In this document: in pieces, positions 27,296-35,780 of the stretch | Layout of the letters: every line of letters starts with the position of its first letter | Numbering within the stretch: the first letter of the stretch is position 1 | From: Hyphomicrobiales bacterium | GTDB lineage: Bacteria; Pseudomonadota; Alphaproteobacteria; Rhizobiales; Rhizobiaceae | Direction: 5' to 3' | DNA: 64,000 bases | Assembly: GCA_900469445.1 (NCBI GenBank) | Contig: UBXM01000029.1 | Location: forward strand, 82,557 to 146,556 | The notes under the pieces: generated by a model | The model's database searches: none | What the model was told of the DNA's origin: nothing | What the model saw: only the letters and a program-made list of their open reading frames with translations | Translations under genes and position numbers: made by a program

Positions 27296-28381
27296 ATGAC
27301 GTGGTGTGGCGAGGCGATCGACCGTCGCGCATTTCTGAAGGCCGCTGGCATCGGTTTTACCGCGGCGCTCGCGCCCGATTCACTCTATGCCTTGGAGCGG
27401 GCCGATGCCGTTTATGCCTCCGGTTTCCGCGCGCCGGACGGCTCATTCGGCATCGCCACCGTTTCCGAGCGGGGTGAGATCATCGACCGGGTGGCGCTTC
27501 CCGCCCGTGCGCATGGCATGGCTTTCAGTGCCGCCATCGGCCGTGCCGTTGCCTTTGCCCGGCGACCGGGCACGTTTGCGATGGTGTTCGATCCGTCACG
27601 GCAGGTCGAGCCGATCGTGATCACCGCGCCGGAAGGCCGGCACTTTTACGGGCACGGGCATTTTTCGCCGGATGGCACAGTGCTTTATGCCAGCGAAAAC
27701 GATTTCGACGGCAATCGCGGCATGATCGGGCTTTATGACGGGCGCGATGCGTTCCGGCGGATCGGCGAATTCGACGCCCATGGCATCGGCACCCATGATA
27801 TGACCGTCTCGGATGACGGTACGCTTCTCGTCATCGCCAATGGCGGTATCGAAACCCATCCGGATTTCGGCCGCACCAAGCTCAATGTCGATCGCATGGA
27901 ACCGTCGCTGGTGATGCTTGACGCCAAAAGCGGCGGGTTGATCCAGAAACACAAGATGCCGGCCTCGCTCAGCCAGCTATCCACCCGGCATCTGGACATA
28001 ACCGAAAACGGCCGCATCTGGTTCGCCTGCCAGTGGGAAGGCGCGCGCAACGAGACGCCGCCGCTTGCCGGCTGGTTCTCGAAAGGAGAGGATATCGCGC
28101 TTCTTTCGCTGCCGGAAGAGACGACGGCGCGGCTGGCCAATTATGTCGGTGCGATCGCCATCAACCGCCGTGAAAACATCGTCGGCCTCACCTCGCCGAT
28201 CGGCGGCGCGTCGGTGACGCTCGATGCGAAAACGGGCCTCGTCTTGAACGAAGAGATCGTCCGCGAGGCCGCTGGGGTCGCCGCTGCAGCGCATGGCATA
28301 GCCGTATCGTCCTATGACGGTCATTTCAGCGAGAGCCACAGCGACGTTGCCTGGGACCAGCACATTATCCGGATAAAATGA
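27296..28381 (+). CDS. DUF1513 family Tat-exported beta-propeller-like protein
   Basis: The 361-residue protein starts with a twin-arginine signal (DRRAFLKAAGIGFTAALA), suggesting export of a folded, possibly cofactor-bearing protein. The body has repeated blade-like strands (HGMAFSAAIGRAVAFARRPG, HGHFSPDGTVLYASEND, HDMTVSDDGTLLVIANGG, RHLDITENGRIWFACQWEG), consistent with a seven-bladed propeller of the COG3490/DUF1513 type. ATG 27296 follows GGAGA and lies one base after the preceding stop codon. It is the last gene of the irpA cluster. Biochemical function is unknown. Confidence 0.82.
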   Translation: MTWCGEAIDRRAFLKAAGIGFTAALAPDSLYALERADAVYASGFRAPDGSFGIATVSERGEIIDRVALPARAHGMAFSAAIGRAVAFARRPGTFAMVFDPSRQVEPIVITAPEGRHFYGHGHFSPDGTVLYASENDFDGNRGMIGLYDGRDAFRRIGEFDAHGIGTHDMTVSDDGTLLVIANGGIETHPDFGRTKLNVDRMEPSLVMLDAKSGGLIQKHKMPASLSQLSTRHLDITENGRIWFACQWEGARNETPPLAGWFSKGEDIALLSLPEETTARLANYVGAIAINRRENIVGLTSPIGGASVTLDAKTGLVLNEEIVREAAGVAAAAHGIAVSSYDGHFSESHSDVAWDQHIIRIK

Positions 28382-28418
28382 TCTTTACTCAGGTTGCAGC
28401 AACCCTAGATCACTCGCC

Positions 28419-28871
28419 ATGGGTAAAATTCTGACTTTTGCTTTCTTCATTTTCACCTGCGTAGCCATCGGTGCGCTCAGCAGTTACGCCAACACGCCGG
28501 GCGAGTGGTATCAGTCGCTGCAGAAGCCGTTCTTCAATCCGCCTGACTGGATTTTCGCGCCGGTCTGGGCCGGACTTTACGTGATGATCGGCGTGGCGCT
28601 TTCCACCACTTGGTTCGATGCCAACAACACGAGCCGGCTGATCGTCTTCGCCATACAGGGTTTTCTCAACATTCTCTGGTCGCCGGCCTTTTTCGGGCTC
28701 CAGAGCCCGATCCTCGGCCTTGTCATCATCGTGCCGATGCTGGCTTTTATCCTGCTGTTCATCGTCATGAGCTGGCAGCCCAACCGGCAGGCAGCGTGGC
28801 TTTTCGTGCCTTATGCACTTTGGGTTGCATTTGCCACAGTCCTGAACCTTTCGATCGCCCTGCTGAATTGA
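28419..28871 (+). CDS. tspO: TspO/MBR family tryptophan-rich sensory protein
   Basis: This 150-residue, five-helix membrane protein has the TspO signature: WYQSLQKPFFNPPDWIFAPVWAG in the first loop, the Trp-rich ILWSPAFFG, and a final helix with YALWVAFATVLNLSI. TspO proteins bind tetrapyrroles such as protoporphyrin IX and haem and modulate stress or pigment responses. It begins 37 bp after the irpA cluster. A link to haem or iron metabolism there is plausible but not shown. Confidence 0.92.
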   Translation: MGKILTFAFFIFTCVAIGALSSYANTPGEWYQSLQKPFFNPPDWIFAPVWAGLYVMIGVALSTTWFDANNTSRLIVFAIQGFLNILWSPAFFGLQSPILGLVIIVPMLAFILLFIVMSWQPNRQAAWLFVPYALWVAFATVLNLSIALLN

Positions 28872-28942
28872 TAATAGTCATTTTGTCGCGCTTGCCGATC
28901 CGCTGACAGCATGCCAGTTTCGCCGCGACACAAGGGCAGACC

Positions 28943-29392
28943 ATGAAGATTACCGATCCAGGCGACTTTCACGAACGCATCCGGCACAGTTTTGCCAAGC
29001 AGAACGCTATGGAGATGCTCGGCGCGGAGCTGACGCGCATCCAGCAGGGCATGGTGGAGATCGAGCTGCCGTTCGATCCGAAGCTGACCCAGCAGCACGG
29101 GTTCCTGCATGGCGGCGTCATTTCCGCCCCGCTTGAAACAGCCTGTACCTATGCCGCCTATACCGCGATCGCGCCGGAAGTTTCGCTTCTGACCATCGAG
29201 TTCAAGGTCAACCTGCTCTCGCCCGGTCGTGGCGAACGTTTCCTTTTCCGCGGCGAAGTCACCAAACCCGGCTCGACGATCATCGTCGCCGATGGCCGTG
29301 CCTATGCGATCGGCGACGGGCCGGCAAAACTGATCGCATCGATGACCACGTCGATGATGGTCATCCGCGATCGTCAGGACGTGGTGGAATGA
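28943..29392 (+). CDS. PaaI family hotdog thioesterase
   Basis: The 149-residue single hotdog-fold protein has the PaaI-type motif HGFLHGGVISAPLETACTYAA, where HGG and the helix Glu form the active site. FLFRGEVTKPGSTIIVADGRAYA forms the later strands. It should hydrolyse acyl-CoA or aryl-CoA thioesters in the cytoplasm; the natural substrate is unknown. The last four bases overlap the next start (ATGA), so the two are translated together. Confidence 0.85.
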   Translation: MKITDPGDFHERIRHSFAKQNAMEMLGAELTRIQQGMVEIELPFDPKLTQQHGFLHGGVISAPLETACTYAAYTAIAPEVSLLTIEFKVNLLSPGRGERFLFRGEVTKPGSTIIVADGRAYAIGDGPAKLIASMTTSMMVIRDRQDVVE

Positions 29393-30027
29393 GTTTCGAA
29401 CTGAAGCAGATCGGCCCGCACTCGGTGCTGTTCGTCATGGCGGTCGACGCAGAATACGGCCCACACCTCAAATCCCGCATCAAGCCGCTGATGACCGGCG
29501 TCGGGCCGATCGAGGCCGCGATCGTGCTTTCGCATGCGCTGACGAAGCTGCAGGCCGAAAACCGGATGCCGGATCTGATCGTGTCGCTCGGCTCGGCTGG
29601 ATCGCGAACGCTGGAACAGACGGAAGTCTATCAAGTCTCCTCCGTTGCCTATCGCGACATGGACGCCTCGCCGCTCGGTTTCGAGAAGGGCCGCACGCCC
29701 TTCCTCGACCATCCGGCGATCATGCCGCTACCGCTGCGTATCCCCGGCGTTGCAGAGGCGGCACTTTCCACCGGCGGCAATATCGTCTCCGGTGCGGCCT
29801 ATGATCTGATCGCCGCCGATATGGTGGACATGGAAACCTTCGCAATCTTGCGCTGCTGCCAGCTATTCGGCATTCCGCTGATCGGTCTGCGCGGCATTTC
29901 CGATGGAAAGGCGGAGCTGAAGCACGTCGACAACTGGACGGAATATCTGCATGTCATCGACGAGAAGCTGGCAGGCATCATCGACAGGTTAGGAAACGCC
30001 CTGAAAAGCGGCGATTTGGCTCTCTGA
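29389..30027 (+). CDS. Nucleosidase of the MTA/SAH nucleosidase-like phosphorylase superfamily
   Basis: This 212-residue protein of the PNP/UDP family resembles 5'-methylthioadenosine/S-adenosylhomocysteine nucleosidase. The substrate-recognition stretch VDMETFAIL supplies the ribose-binding Glu, and GLRGISDGKAE holds the catalytic Asp. The N-terminal VMAVDAEYGPHL and TGVGPIEAA also fit. It is shorter than E. coli MtnN (232). The reaction would release adenine from MTA or SAH for methyl recycling. It overlaps the thioesterase by 4 bp and lies just before guaA, so a purine-salvage link is possible. Confidence 0.78.
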   Translation: MSFELKQIGPHSVLFVMAVDAEYGPHLKSRIKPLMTGVGPIEAAIVLSHALTKLQAENRMPDLIVSLGSAGSRTLEQTEVYQVSSVAYRDMDASPLGFEKGRTPFLDHPAIMPLPLRIPGVAEAALSTGGNIVSGAAYDLIAADMVDMETFAILRCCQLFGIPLIGLRGISDGKAELKHVDNWTEYLHVIDEKLAGIIDRLGNALKSGDLAL

Positions 30028-30066
30028 GCAGTTGCAAAAATCGGGGTTCTTCATTAAAGGCTCGCC

Positions 30067-31644
30067 ATGACCCAGATAGCTCATCCCGACAGCATCCTCA
30101 TCATCGATTTCGGCAGCCAGGTGACGCAGCTGATTGCGCGCCGCATCCGCGAAGCGGGTGTCTATTGCGAAATCCATCCCTTCCAGAACGCCGCCGAAGC
30201 TTTCGACAAGCTTAGCCCGAAGGGCGTGATCTTCTCCGGCGGCCCGGCTTCGGTGACCGCCGAAGGAAGCCCGCGCGCGCCGCAGGCGGTATTCGACAGC
30301 GGCGTGCCGATCCTCGGCATCTGCTACGGCCAGCAGACGCTCTGCACCCAGCTCGGTGGTGTCGTCGAAGGTGGCCATGCCGCCGAATTCGGCCGTGCCG
30401 ATGTGGAAGTCAAAAAGGCCAGCCCGCTATTCGACGGTTTCTGGGAACAGGGCGGCCGTTATCCGGTCTGGATGAGCCACGGCGACCGCGTCACGCAACT
30501 GCCGGAAGGTTTCGAGGTTATCGCGACCTCCGAGAACGCCCCGTTCGCCATCGCAGCCGACGAAAGCCGCCATTACTACACGACGATGTTCCACCCGGAA
30601 GTGGTGCACACGCCGGATGGCGCCAAGCTGCTTTCCAACTTCGTGCATAAGATCGTCGGCCTGAAATCCGACTGGACCATGGCTGCCTATCGCGCCGAGA
30701 TGATCCGCAAGATCAAGGATCAGGTCGGCAGCGAGCGCGTCATCTGCGGCCTTTCGGGCGGCGTGGATTCCTCCGTTGCAGCCATCCTCATCCATGAAGC
30801 GATCGGCGACCAGCTGACCTGCATCTATGTCGATCACGGCCTGATGCGTCAGGGCGAGACCGAACAGGTCGTCGGCATGTTCCGCGACCATTACAACATC
30901 CCGCTCGTGGCGGTTGATGCATCCGACATGTTCCTGACCCAGCTTGCCGGCGAGACAGACCCGGAAGTGAAGCGCAAGACGATCGGTCGCCTGTTCATCG
31001 AGGTGTTCGAAGCCGAAGCCGCCAAGATCGCTGCCGACGGAAAGGGCGAACCGCGCTTCCTCGCGCAGGGCACGCTTTACCCGGACGTCATCGAAAGCGT
31101 CTCCTTCTCTGGCGGCCCTTCGGTCACGATCAAGAGCCACCACAATGTCGGCGGCCTGCCCGAGCGCATGAACATGCAGCTCGTCGAGCCTCTGCGCGAA
31201 CTCTTCAAGGACGAAGTCCGCGCTCTTGGCCGCGAACTCGGTCTGCCGGAGAGCTTCATCGGCCGTCACCCCTTCCCGGGTCCGGGCCTCGCCATCCGCT
31301 GCCCGGGCGGCGTGACCAAGGAGAAACTCGACATCCTGCGCAAGGCGGATGCGATCTATCTCGACGAAATCCGCAAGGCCGGTCTCTACGACACGATCTG
31401 GCAGGCTTTTGCCGTACTTCTGCCGGTCCAGACCGTTGGCGTCATGGGTGATTACCGCACCTACGACTTCGTCTGCGCATTGCGCGCCGTCACCTCGGTC
31501 GACGGCATGACGGCGGATTTCTACCCCTACGACATGAACTTCCTCGGCCGTGCTGCGACCCGCATCATCAACGAAGTCCGCGGCATCAACCGCGTGGTTT
31601 ACGATGTGACCAGCAAACCACCCGGCACGATCGAGTGGGAATAA
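30067..31644 (+). CDS. guaA: GMP synthase (glutamine-hydrolysing)
   Basis: GuaA aminates XMP to GMP using glutamine and ATP. The N-terminal class I amidotransferase domain shows the nucleophile in GICYGQQTL (about Cys88) and the His/Glu pair in FHPEVVHT. The ATP-PPase domain has the P-loop LSGGVDSSV (about 232-240), and the dimerisation domain ends in the invariant PGTIEWE. The length of 525 residues is typical. A terminator follows. Confidence 0.97.
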   Translation: MTQIAHPDSILIIDFGSQVTQLIARRIREAGVYCEIHPFQNAAEAFDKLSPKGVIFSGGPASVTAEGSPRAPQAVFDSGVPILGICYGQQTLCTQLGGVVEGGHAAEFGRADVEVKKASPLFDGFWEQGGRYPVWMSHGDRVTQLPEGFEVIATSENAPFAIAADESRHYYTTMFHPEVVHTPDGAKLLSNFVHKIVGLKSDWTMAAYRAEMIRKIKDQVGSERVICGLSGGVDSSVAAILIHEAIGDQLTCIYVDHGLMRQGETEQVVGMFRDHYNIPLVAVDASDMFLTQLAGETDPEVKRKTIGRLFIEVFEAEAAKIAADGKGEPRFLAQGTLYPDVIESVSFSGGPSVTIKSHHNVGGLPERMNMQLVEPLRELFKDEVRALGRELGLPESFIGRHPFPGPGLAIRCPGGVTKEKLDILRKADAIYLDEIRKAGLYDTIWQAFAVLLPVQTVGVMGDYRTYDFVCALRAVTSVDGMTADFYPYDMNFLGRAATRIINEVRGINRVVYDVTSKPPGTIEWE

Positions 31645-31659
31645 GGCATCGCCTTGAAG

Positions 31660-31693
31660 ACGGGGGACGGATCAATTATCCTGCCCCCGTTTT
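31660..31693 (+). terminator. Intrinsic terminator of guaA
   Basis: A 12-bp imperfect stem (31660-31671 with 31679-31690; two mismatches) has a 7-nt loop and is followed by TTTT at 31690-31693. It lies 15 bp after the guaA stop. Confidence 0.75.
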
Positions 31694-31708
31694 CCTGCGA
31701 GGCGTGCC

Positions 31709-31993
31709 ATGACCGACGACGTCATCACGAAAGTTTCCGACAATGGCGAAGTGGCACTGCCAGAAGCAGTACTAGAGCGCCAGCACTGGGATCCCGGCAC
31801 AAGACTTATCGTCGAGGAGACCGCGGACGGGGTATTGCTTAAGCCCGCCCCGGCATTTGAACCAACCCCGCAAGGCTCGGCTTTCGGAATGCTGAAATAT
31901 AAGGGCAAGCCCAAAACCATCGAGGAGATGGAGCAGGGCATTCTCGATGAGGCCCGCCGCAGCTTTCTGCAGAGTGTCGATCCCAATTCATGA
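31709..31993 (+). CDS. AbrB/MazE-type antitoxin (VapB-like)
   Basis: The 94-residue protein has an N-terminal SpoVT/AbrB swapped-hairpin DNA-binding domain (TKVSDNGEVALPEAVLERQHW, then GTRLIVEETADGVLLKP). The C-terminal tail (KPKTIEEMEQGILDEARR) would wrap the toxin. It overlaps the PIN-domain toxin by four bases (ATGA), the normal arrangement for antitoxin-toxin pairs, and should autoregulate the operon together with the toxin. It lies between guaA and a YqaA-type gene in otherwise core DNA. Confidence 0.85.
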   Translation: MTDDVITKVSDNGEVALPEAVLERQHWDPGTRLIVEETADGVLLKPAPAFEPTPQGSAFGMLKYKGKPKTIEEMEQGILDEARRSFLQSVDPNS

Positions 31994-32379
31994 TCGCGAT
32001 CGACACCAATCTCGTCATCCGGTATTTCGTCGATGATCATCCGGCCCAAACGGCTCGGTCTCGCGAAATTATTGATGGAACCAGTGTGTTCGTTTCCATC
32101 ACGGTCATCATGGAAGCGGAATGGGTGCTGCGAAGCATTTATCGTTTCGGACGCAGAGATATCGTCGGCACATTCTGGGCATTCGCTGGCATGCCGAGCG
32201 TCACGATCGAAGATTCGGCAATCGTCGCCGAGGCACTTGATCTCTTCGCGCAAGGCATGGATTTTGCCGATGCGTTGCATCTTCTCAAAGCAAGGCATTG
32301 CGAAAGATCCGTCACGTTTGATCGCAAACTCATAAAGGCAGCCCAGGCTGCCGGTCATCCAACCGTACAAGAAGCCTGA
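31990..32379 (+). CDS. PIN-domain toxin (VapC-like ribonuclease)
   Basis: The 129-residue PIN protein keeps the acidic catalytic quartet: Asp in MIAIDTNLVIRY, Glu in MEAEWVL, Asp in DFADALHL and Asp in VTFDRKL. VapC toxins are Mg-dependent RNases that typically cleave tRNA or 23S rRNA when the antitoxin is lost. The target here cannot be predicted. The gene appears intact. It ends two bases before the next start codon, so readthrough into the YqaA-type gene is likely. Confidence 0.87.
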   Translation: MIAIDTNLVIRYFVDDHPAQTARSREIIDGTSVFVSITVIMEAEWVLRSIYRFGRRDIVGTFWAFAGMPSVTIEDSAIVAEALDLFAQGMDFADALHLLKARHCERSVTFDRKLIKAAQAAGHPTVQEA

Positions 32380-32381
32380 AC

Positions 32382-32975
32382 ATGCTCCAACGCCTCTACA
32401 ACTGGACGATGGCGCTCAGCGCCCGCAAGTCTGCGGAAGTCTGGCTTGCCGTCATCGCCTTTGTCGAAAGCTCCATCTTTCTCGTGCCCGCCGACGTGCT
32501 TTTCCTGCCCATGGCACTGGCAAGGCCGGAACGGGCCTGGCGTTATGCGCTGGTCGCCACGGTGTTTTCGGTTCTCGGCGGCGTTGCGGGCTGGTGGATC
32601 GGCTCATTTGCCTTCGATGCGATCGCCGTTCCGATCCTCGAATTCTGGGGCAAGCTCGATACGTTCAACGAGCTGAAGGCCGGGATCACATTCGAGACGA
32701 TCCTGCTGATGCTGGTGACGTCCGGTTTCGCACATCTGCCACCGATCAAGGTGGTGACGATCCTTTCCGGTGCGGTGCATGTGAACATCTGGCTGTTCAT
32801 CGTCTCGGCACTCGTGACGCGCGGCGCGCGTTTCTTCCTGCTGGCATGGCTCTTGCGCCGCTACGGGGAAGACATTCGGCACTTCATCGAAAAGCGGCTC
32901 GGCAAGATCGCGATGATCGGCGCCTCCGTTCTGATCGTCGGTTTTGCGGGCTACAAGCTTCTGCTGGCGCATTGA
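32382..32975 (+). CDS. YqaA/DedA-type membrane protein
   Basis: This 197-residue integral membrane protein has four to five hydrophobic helices and the VTT/SNARE-associated character of YqaA. Examples are VIAFVESSIFLVPADVLFLPMAL, the glycine-rich FSVLGGVAGWWIGSFAF, and FAHLPPIKVVTILSGAVHV. DedA-superfamily proteins are linked to lipid flipping and membrane homeostasis. It begins two bases after vapC and may share its transcript, although in origin it is likely independent. It is convergent with the methyltransferase gene. Confidence 0.8.
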   Translation: MLQRLYNWTMALSARKSAEVWLAVIAFVESSIFLVPADVLFLPMALARPERAWRYALVATVFSVLGGVAGWWIGSFAFDAIAVPILEFWGKLDTFNELKAGITFETILLMLVTSGFAHLPPIKVVTILSGAVHVNIWLFIVSALVTRGARFFLLAWLLRRYGEDIRHFIEKRLGKIAMIGASVLIVGFAGYKLLLAH

Positions 32976-32989
32976 GCGCCAGCGCGAAC

Positions 32990-33544
32990 TCAAAAGAGGG
33001 ATTGCTGCGCCGGCTCCGGCGGCGTCAGACGCACACCCTCAAGCTCGAGCATACGCTGTTTCGAAGTCGATCCACCGGGGGCGGAGAAGCCACCGAGCTT
33101 GCCGCCGGCGGCCAGTACCCGGTGGCAGGGTATGATCAGCGCCACGGGATTTTTCGCCATGGCCTGCCCCACATCCCGCGCGGCCTCCGGCCCAAGGCCG
33201 AGTTCCCTGGCGATCGTGCCATAGGTACTCGTGTGACCCCAGCCGATGCGGCGGGCGGCGGCATAGATATTTCGGAAGACCTCATCCTGGCCTTCGAGAT
33301 CGAGGCGGATCTCGGAGAAATCGATCCGTTCACCGGCGAAATACCGTTTCACCAAAGCGATCGTCTCAACAATCTCCGCGGGCGGTAGCGATTTTTGACC
33401 ATTGCCGATCCGGCGCAGGAGAAGGTTCTCGGTCGACAACTCGCTGCTTGTCGGCAGCTGAAAGCGGGTAATACCGGCATCATTCCACGCAATGCCGCAG
33501 AAGCCGCCAGCGGTTTCGAAGATCGCATATCGATGTCCGGCCAT
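32990..33544 (-). CDS. ogt: Methylated-DNA-protein-cysteine S-methyltransferase
   Basis: This suicide DNA repair enzyme moves alkyl groups from O6-alkylguanine (and O4-alkylthymine) to its own cysteine. The active site PCHRV lies in NPVALIIPCHRVLA, and the helix-turn-helix STYGTIARELG contacts DNA. The length is 184 residues from ATG 33544, which begins MAGHRYAIFET. The frame stays open upstream, but the extension is not family-like. It is divergent from the 2H phosphoesterase gene across a region with a LexA-type motif. Confidence 0.92.
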   Translation of the reverse strand: MAGHRYAIFETAGGFCGIAWNDAGITRFQLPTSSELSTENLLLRRIGNGQKSLPPAEIVETIALVKRYFAGERIDFSEIRLDLEGQDEVFRNIYAAARRIGWGHTSTYGTIARELGLGPEAARDVGQAMAKNPVALIIPCHRVLAAGGKLGGFSAPGGSTSKQRMLELEGVRLTPPEPAQQSLF

Positions 33545-33655
33545 GAGCTCATTCCGTTGGTGTGATTTCCTCTCGCAGAATCCTATTTCATCGACAGGCA
33601 ATCAACCCGTTTCTTGCTTCCGAAGACATGCGGGCATTATCCCCGCGGAATTAAT

Positions 33656-33670
33656 GTTCACTTTATGTTC
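33656..33670. promoter_or_regulatory. Candidate LexA (SOS) box GTTC-N7-GTTC
   Basis: The direct repeat GTTC-N7-GTTC, the alphaproteobacterial LexA operator form, occurs exactly at 33656-33670. A TATACT -10-like hexamer follows at 33693-33698 and the 2H phosphoesterase start at 33746. About two such matches are expected by chance in a window this size on both strands, so position is the main support. Confidence 0.45.
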
Positions 33671-33745
33671 TTTATTGTCAAATGAATTCCGCTATACTGC
33701 CCTCACCGCATGATCCCGCGTTGATGAATAATGGGAGGTTGAGAG

Positions 33746-34504
33746 TTGCAGTATCATCAGCCACCGCTGCCGCTGACAGGCAATACGCCCGAAGAACGCC
33801 GATCCAGATATCCGCACGTCGCGCCTCGCCGGAAAAGCGAACTTTTCTTCGTGCTGAAACCGCCAGCCTCTCTAAGCGAAGAGATATACGAGGCGGCTTG
33901 CGCACATGCGCGTGGCCGCACCAGCCGCAAGCCTCACGCGCCGCATTTGTTGCATGTGAGCCTTTTGTTGATGGACGAATTCAACAAACCGCCCCGCGAG
34001 CTCATTCCCCGGATCGAAACTGCGATCGGAGCGATCCGGGCACGGCCGCTCACAGTGACTTTGGACGGATGTGCTCTTTATGGAGGCGGGCGGCATCTGG
34101 CGCTGACAAGTACCGCGAGGAATGCCGATATCGGGGCATTCACGCGGATGCTTCACGGCGCGCTGAGCCGGCATAACCTGCCGCGACAGGCCTTTCGCGC
34201 ACCTTCGCCCCACGTCACCATCATCTATGGCTACGGACGCAGGGAACTTCCGACTATCGAGAAACCGTATGCATGGCTGGCGAGCAAGTTTGCGCTTGTC
34301 TACAGCCACAATGGCGAAACGCGCCATGAGCAATTCGGATGCTGGTCTTTCGACGCCGACGCTGCGCCCTATTGCAGGCCGCCAAGCCAGCTGTCTCTTC
34401 TCGCTGAACCTGTTATCGGCGGCGACCAAAGCCCTCATTTCACGACAAAGGCCGCCATTCGACATGACGGCCAGCGGGAAACTGAGGTTAGACTAGGCGA
34501 TTAG
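33746..34504 (+). CDS. 2H phosphoesterase (2'-5' RNA ligase family)
   Basis: The 252-residue protein has the paired 2H signature HVSLLLM (about residue 70) and HVTIIYGY (about residue 153). This forms the cyclic-phosphodiesterase active site found in LigT/ThpR and AKAP18-type enzymes. It could open 2',3'-cyclic phosphates or act on 2'-5' linkages in RNA; the in vivo substrate is unknown. A 35-residue basic, Pro-rich N-terminus precedes the fold. The start is TTG 33746, with GGGAGG seven bases upstream. A LexA-like box is present in its promoter region. Its stop overlaps that of the opposing small gene. Confidence 0.82.
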   Translation: MQYHQPPLPLTGNTPEERRSRYPHVAPRRKSELFFVLKPPASLSEEIYEAACAHARGRTSRKPHAPHLLHVSLLLMDEFNKPPRELIPRIETAIGAIRARPLTVTLDGCALYGGGRHLALTSTARNADIGAFTRMLHGALSRHNLPRQAFRAPSPHVTIIYGYGRRELPTIEKPYAWLASKFALVYSHNGETRHEQFGCWSFDADAAPYCRPPSQLSLLAEPVIGGDQSPHFTTKAAIRHDGQRETEVRLGD

Positions 34505-34665
34505 CCGATGCGGTCGAATGCCTTGGGATCGATACCGAGCATGGTCAGATCGCTATTCTTCGGACGGCGATGATTTTCAACGGCAGCCGAAGCAGAAACT
34601 GCAGCGCCGAAAATTGCGAAGGCGCGGCTCAAACGGCTACCACGGTTTTTGTTCTGGGCGTACAT
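34501..34665 (-). CDS. Small basic protein of unknown function, 54 residues
   Basis: This short protein begins MYAQNKNRGSRLSRAFAIFG and ends LTMLGIDPKAFDRIG. AAAAGGAG precedes ATG 34665 at good spacing. An in-frame upstream ATG (34710) would overlap that site. It has an Arg-rich N-terminus, a short hydrophobic Ala/Ser segment (residues 15-28) and the conserved-looking tail DLTMLGIDP. No named domain is recognised, though similar short proteins probably occur in related rhizobia. Its stop codon interlocks with that of the convergent 2H phosphoesterase gene. Confidence 0.65.
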   Translation of the reverse strand: MYAQNKNRGSRLSRAFAIFGAAVSASAAVENHRRPKNSDLTMLGIDPKAFDRIG

Positions 34666-34870
34666 GACATCAACTCCTTTTCTGTCGACTAATATATGCG
34701 CCCAAGACATCGCTTACACAACGCATACGCGCACAGGTCAGCCATGCGAACTTGGCATGCCACACTTTGATCTGCCTCATTGGCTTGCATTCTGCGATGT
34801 GGTGTTGTTATCGCTTCGCTGACCAGTCCGCCATCGCGTGATGCGGGCAAACGGGACAAAGGACGGCGAA

Positions 34871-35224
34871 ATGGCGATCACCATCTACGGCATCAAGAAC
34901 TGCGACACGATGAAGAAGGCGCGGACATGGCTGGACCAGGAGGGTGTGAGCTATGCATTCCACGACTACAAGGCCGCGGGTATCGATCGCGACCATTTGC
35001 AAGCATGGGTCGATAAAGCCGGATGGGAAACGGTGCTGAACCGCGCCGGCACCACCTTCAAGAAACTCGATGAGGCCGATCGCCAGAACATCGATCCGGC
35101 AAAGGCGATCGCGCTGATGCTGGCGCAACCGTCGATGATCAAACGGCCGGTGCTGGAAGCGGATGGAAAACTGCTGATCGGCTTCAAGCCGGAGATTTAC
35201 GAAAACGCTTTCCGGGACGCCTGA
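34871..35224 (+). CDS. ArsC/Spx family (YffB-like) reductase
   Basis: This 117-residue thioredoxin-fold protein has a single N-terminal cysteine in YGIKNCDTMKKARTWLD (Cys10), the family element FHDYK, and the ArsC-type RPVLEADGKLLIGFKPEIY near the C-terminus. YffB-like members use glutathione rather than a second cysteine. Arsenate reduction is not assured, and thiol transfer is an alternative. The start was placed at ATG 34871 (MAITIYGIKNC) rather than ATG 34838. It is followed two bases later by the YbaK-like gene, so they are one operon. Confidence 0.83.
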   Translation: MAITIYGIKNCDTMKKARTWLDQEGVSYAFHDYKAAGIDRDHLQAWVDKAGWETVLNRAGTTFKKLDEADRQNIDPAKAIALMLAQPSMIKRPVLEADGKLLIGFKPEIYENAFRDA

Positions 35225-35226
35225 GA

Positions 35227-35700
35227 ATGTCGAAGACCACGCGCGCGACACAGACCCTCGACAGGCTGAAGATCGCCTATACGACGGTTTCCTACGACTA
35301 TGATCCCAATGCCGACCGGATCGGGTTGCAGGCGGCGGAAGCGATCGGCGAAGAGCCGCAACGCGTGTTGAAGACACTGATGGCCGAGCTTGATGGCAGA
35401 CCGGTTTGCGTCGTGGTGCCGTCCGATCATGAAGTGTCGATGAAGAAGCTCGCCACCGCCTTGGGCGGGAAGTCCGCCCATATGATGAAGCCGGCCGATG
35501 CGGAGCGCATCACCGGATATCATGTCGGCGGCATCAGCCCGCTCGGACAGAAGAAGCTCGTGCCGACGGCGATCGAGATCACGGCGCTCGACGAGCCCTA
35601 TATCTTCGTCAACGGCGGTCAGCGTGGGCTGCAGATACGCCTAGTGCCGGCAGATGCGAAAGAGGCGTTGAAGGCAATCGCGGCTCCGCTGATTGTCTGA
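35227..35700 (+). CDS. ybaK: Cys-tRNA(Pro) deacylase, YbaK/EbsC family
   Basis: This 157-residue YbaK-type editing protein hydrolyses Cys-tRNA(Pro) formed by error-prone ProRS. Conserved elements include ADRIGLQAAEAIGEEPQRVLKTLM, the catalytic-lysine strand VCVVVPSDHEVSMKKLA, and the glycine loop YHVGGISPLGQKK. The length matches YbaK. It is translationally next to the ArsC-like gene. The same domain can serve in other aminoacyl-tRNA editing families, but the GGISPLGQKK loop favours YbaK. Confidence 0.9.
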   Translation: MSKTTRATQTLDRLKIAYTTVSYDYDPNADRIGLQAAEAIGEEPQRVLKTLMAELDGRPVCVVVPSDHEVSMKKLATALGGKSAHMMKPADAERITGYHVGGISPLGQKKLVPTAIEITALDEPYIFVNGGQRGLQIRLVPADAKEALKAIAAPLIV

Positions 35701-35780
35701 CGAGAGCACGTCCAAGACTTCAATTTTGCCCCAAAAGCTCTCTAAGTCTAGCCTCACATGAATAATCGAGAGGCTGAGCC

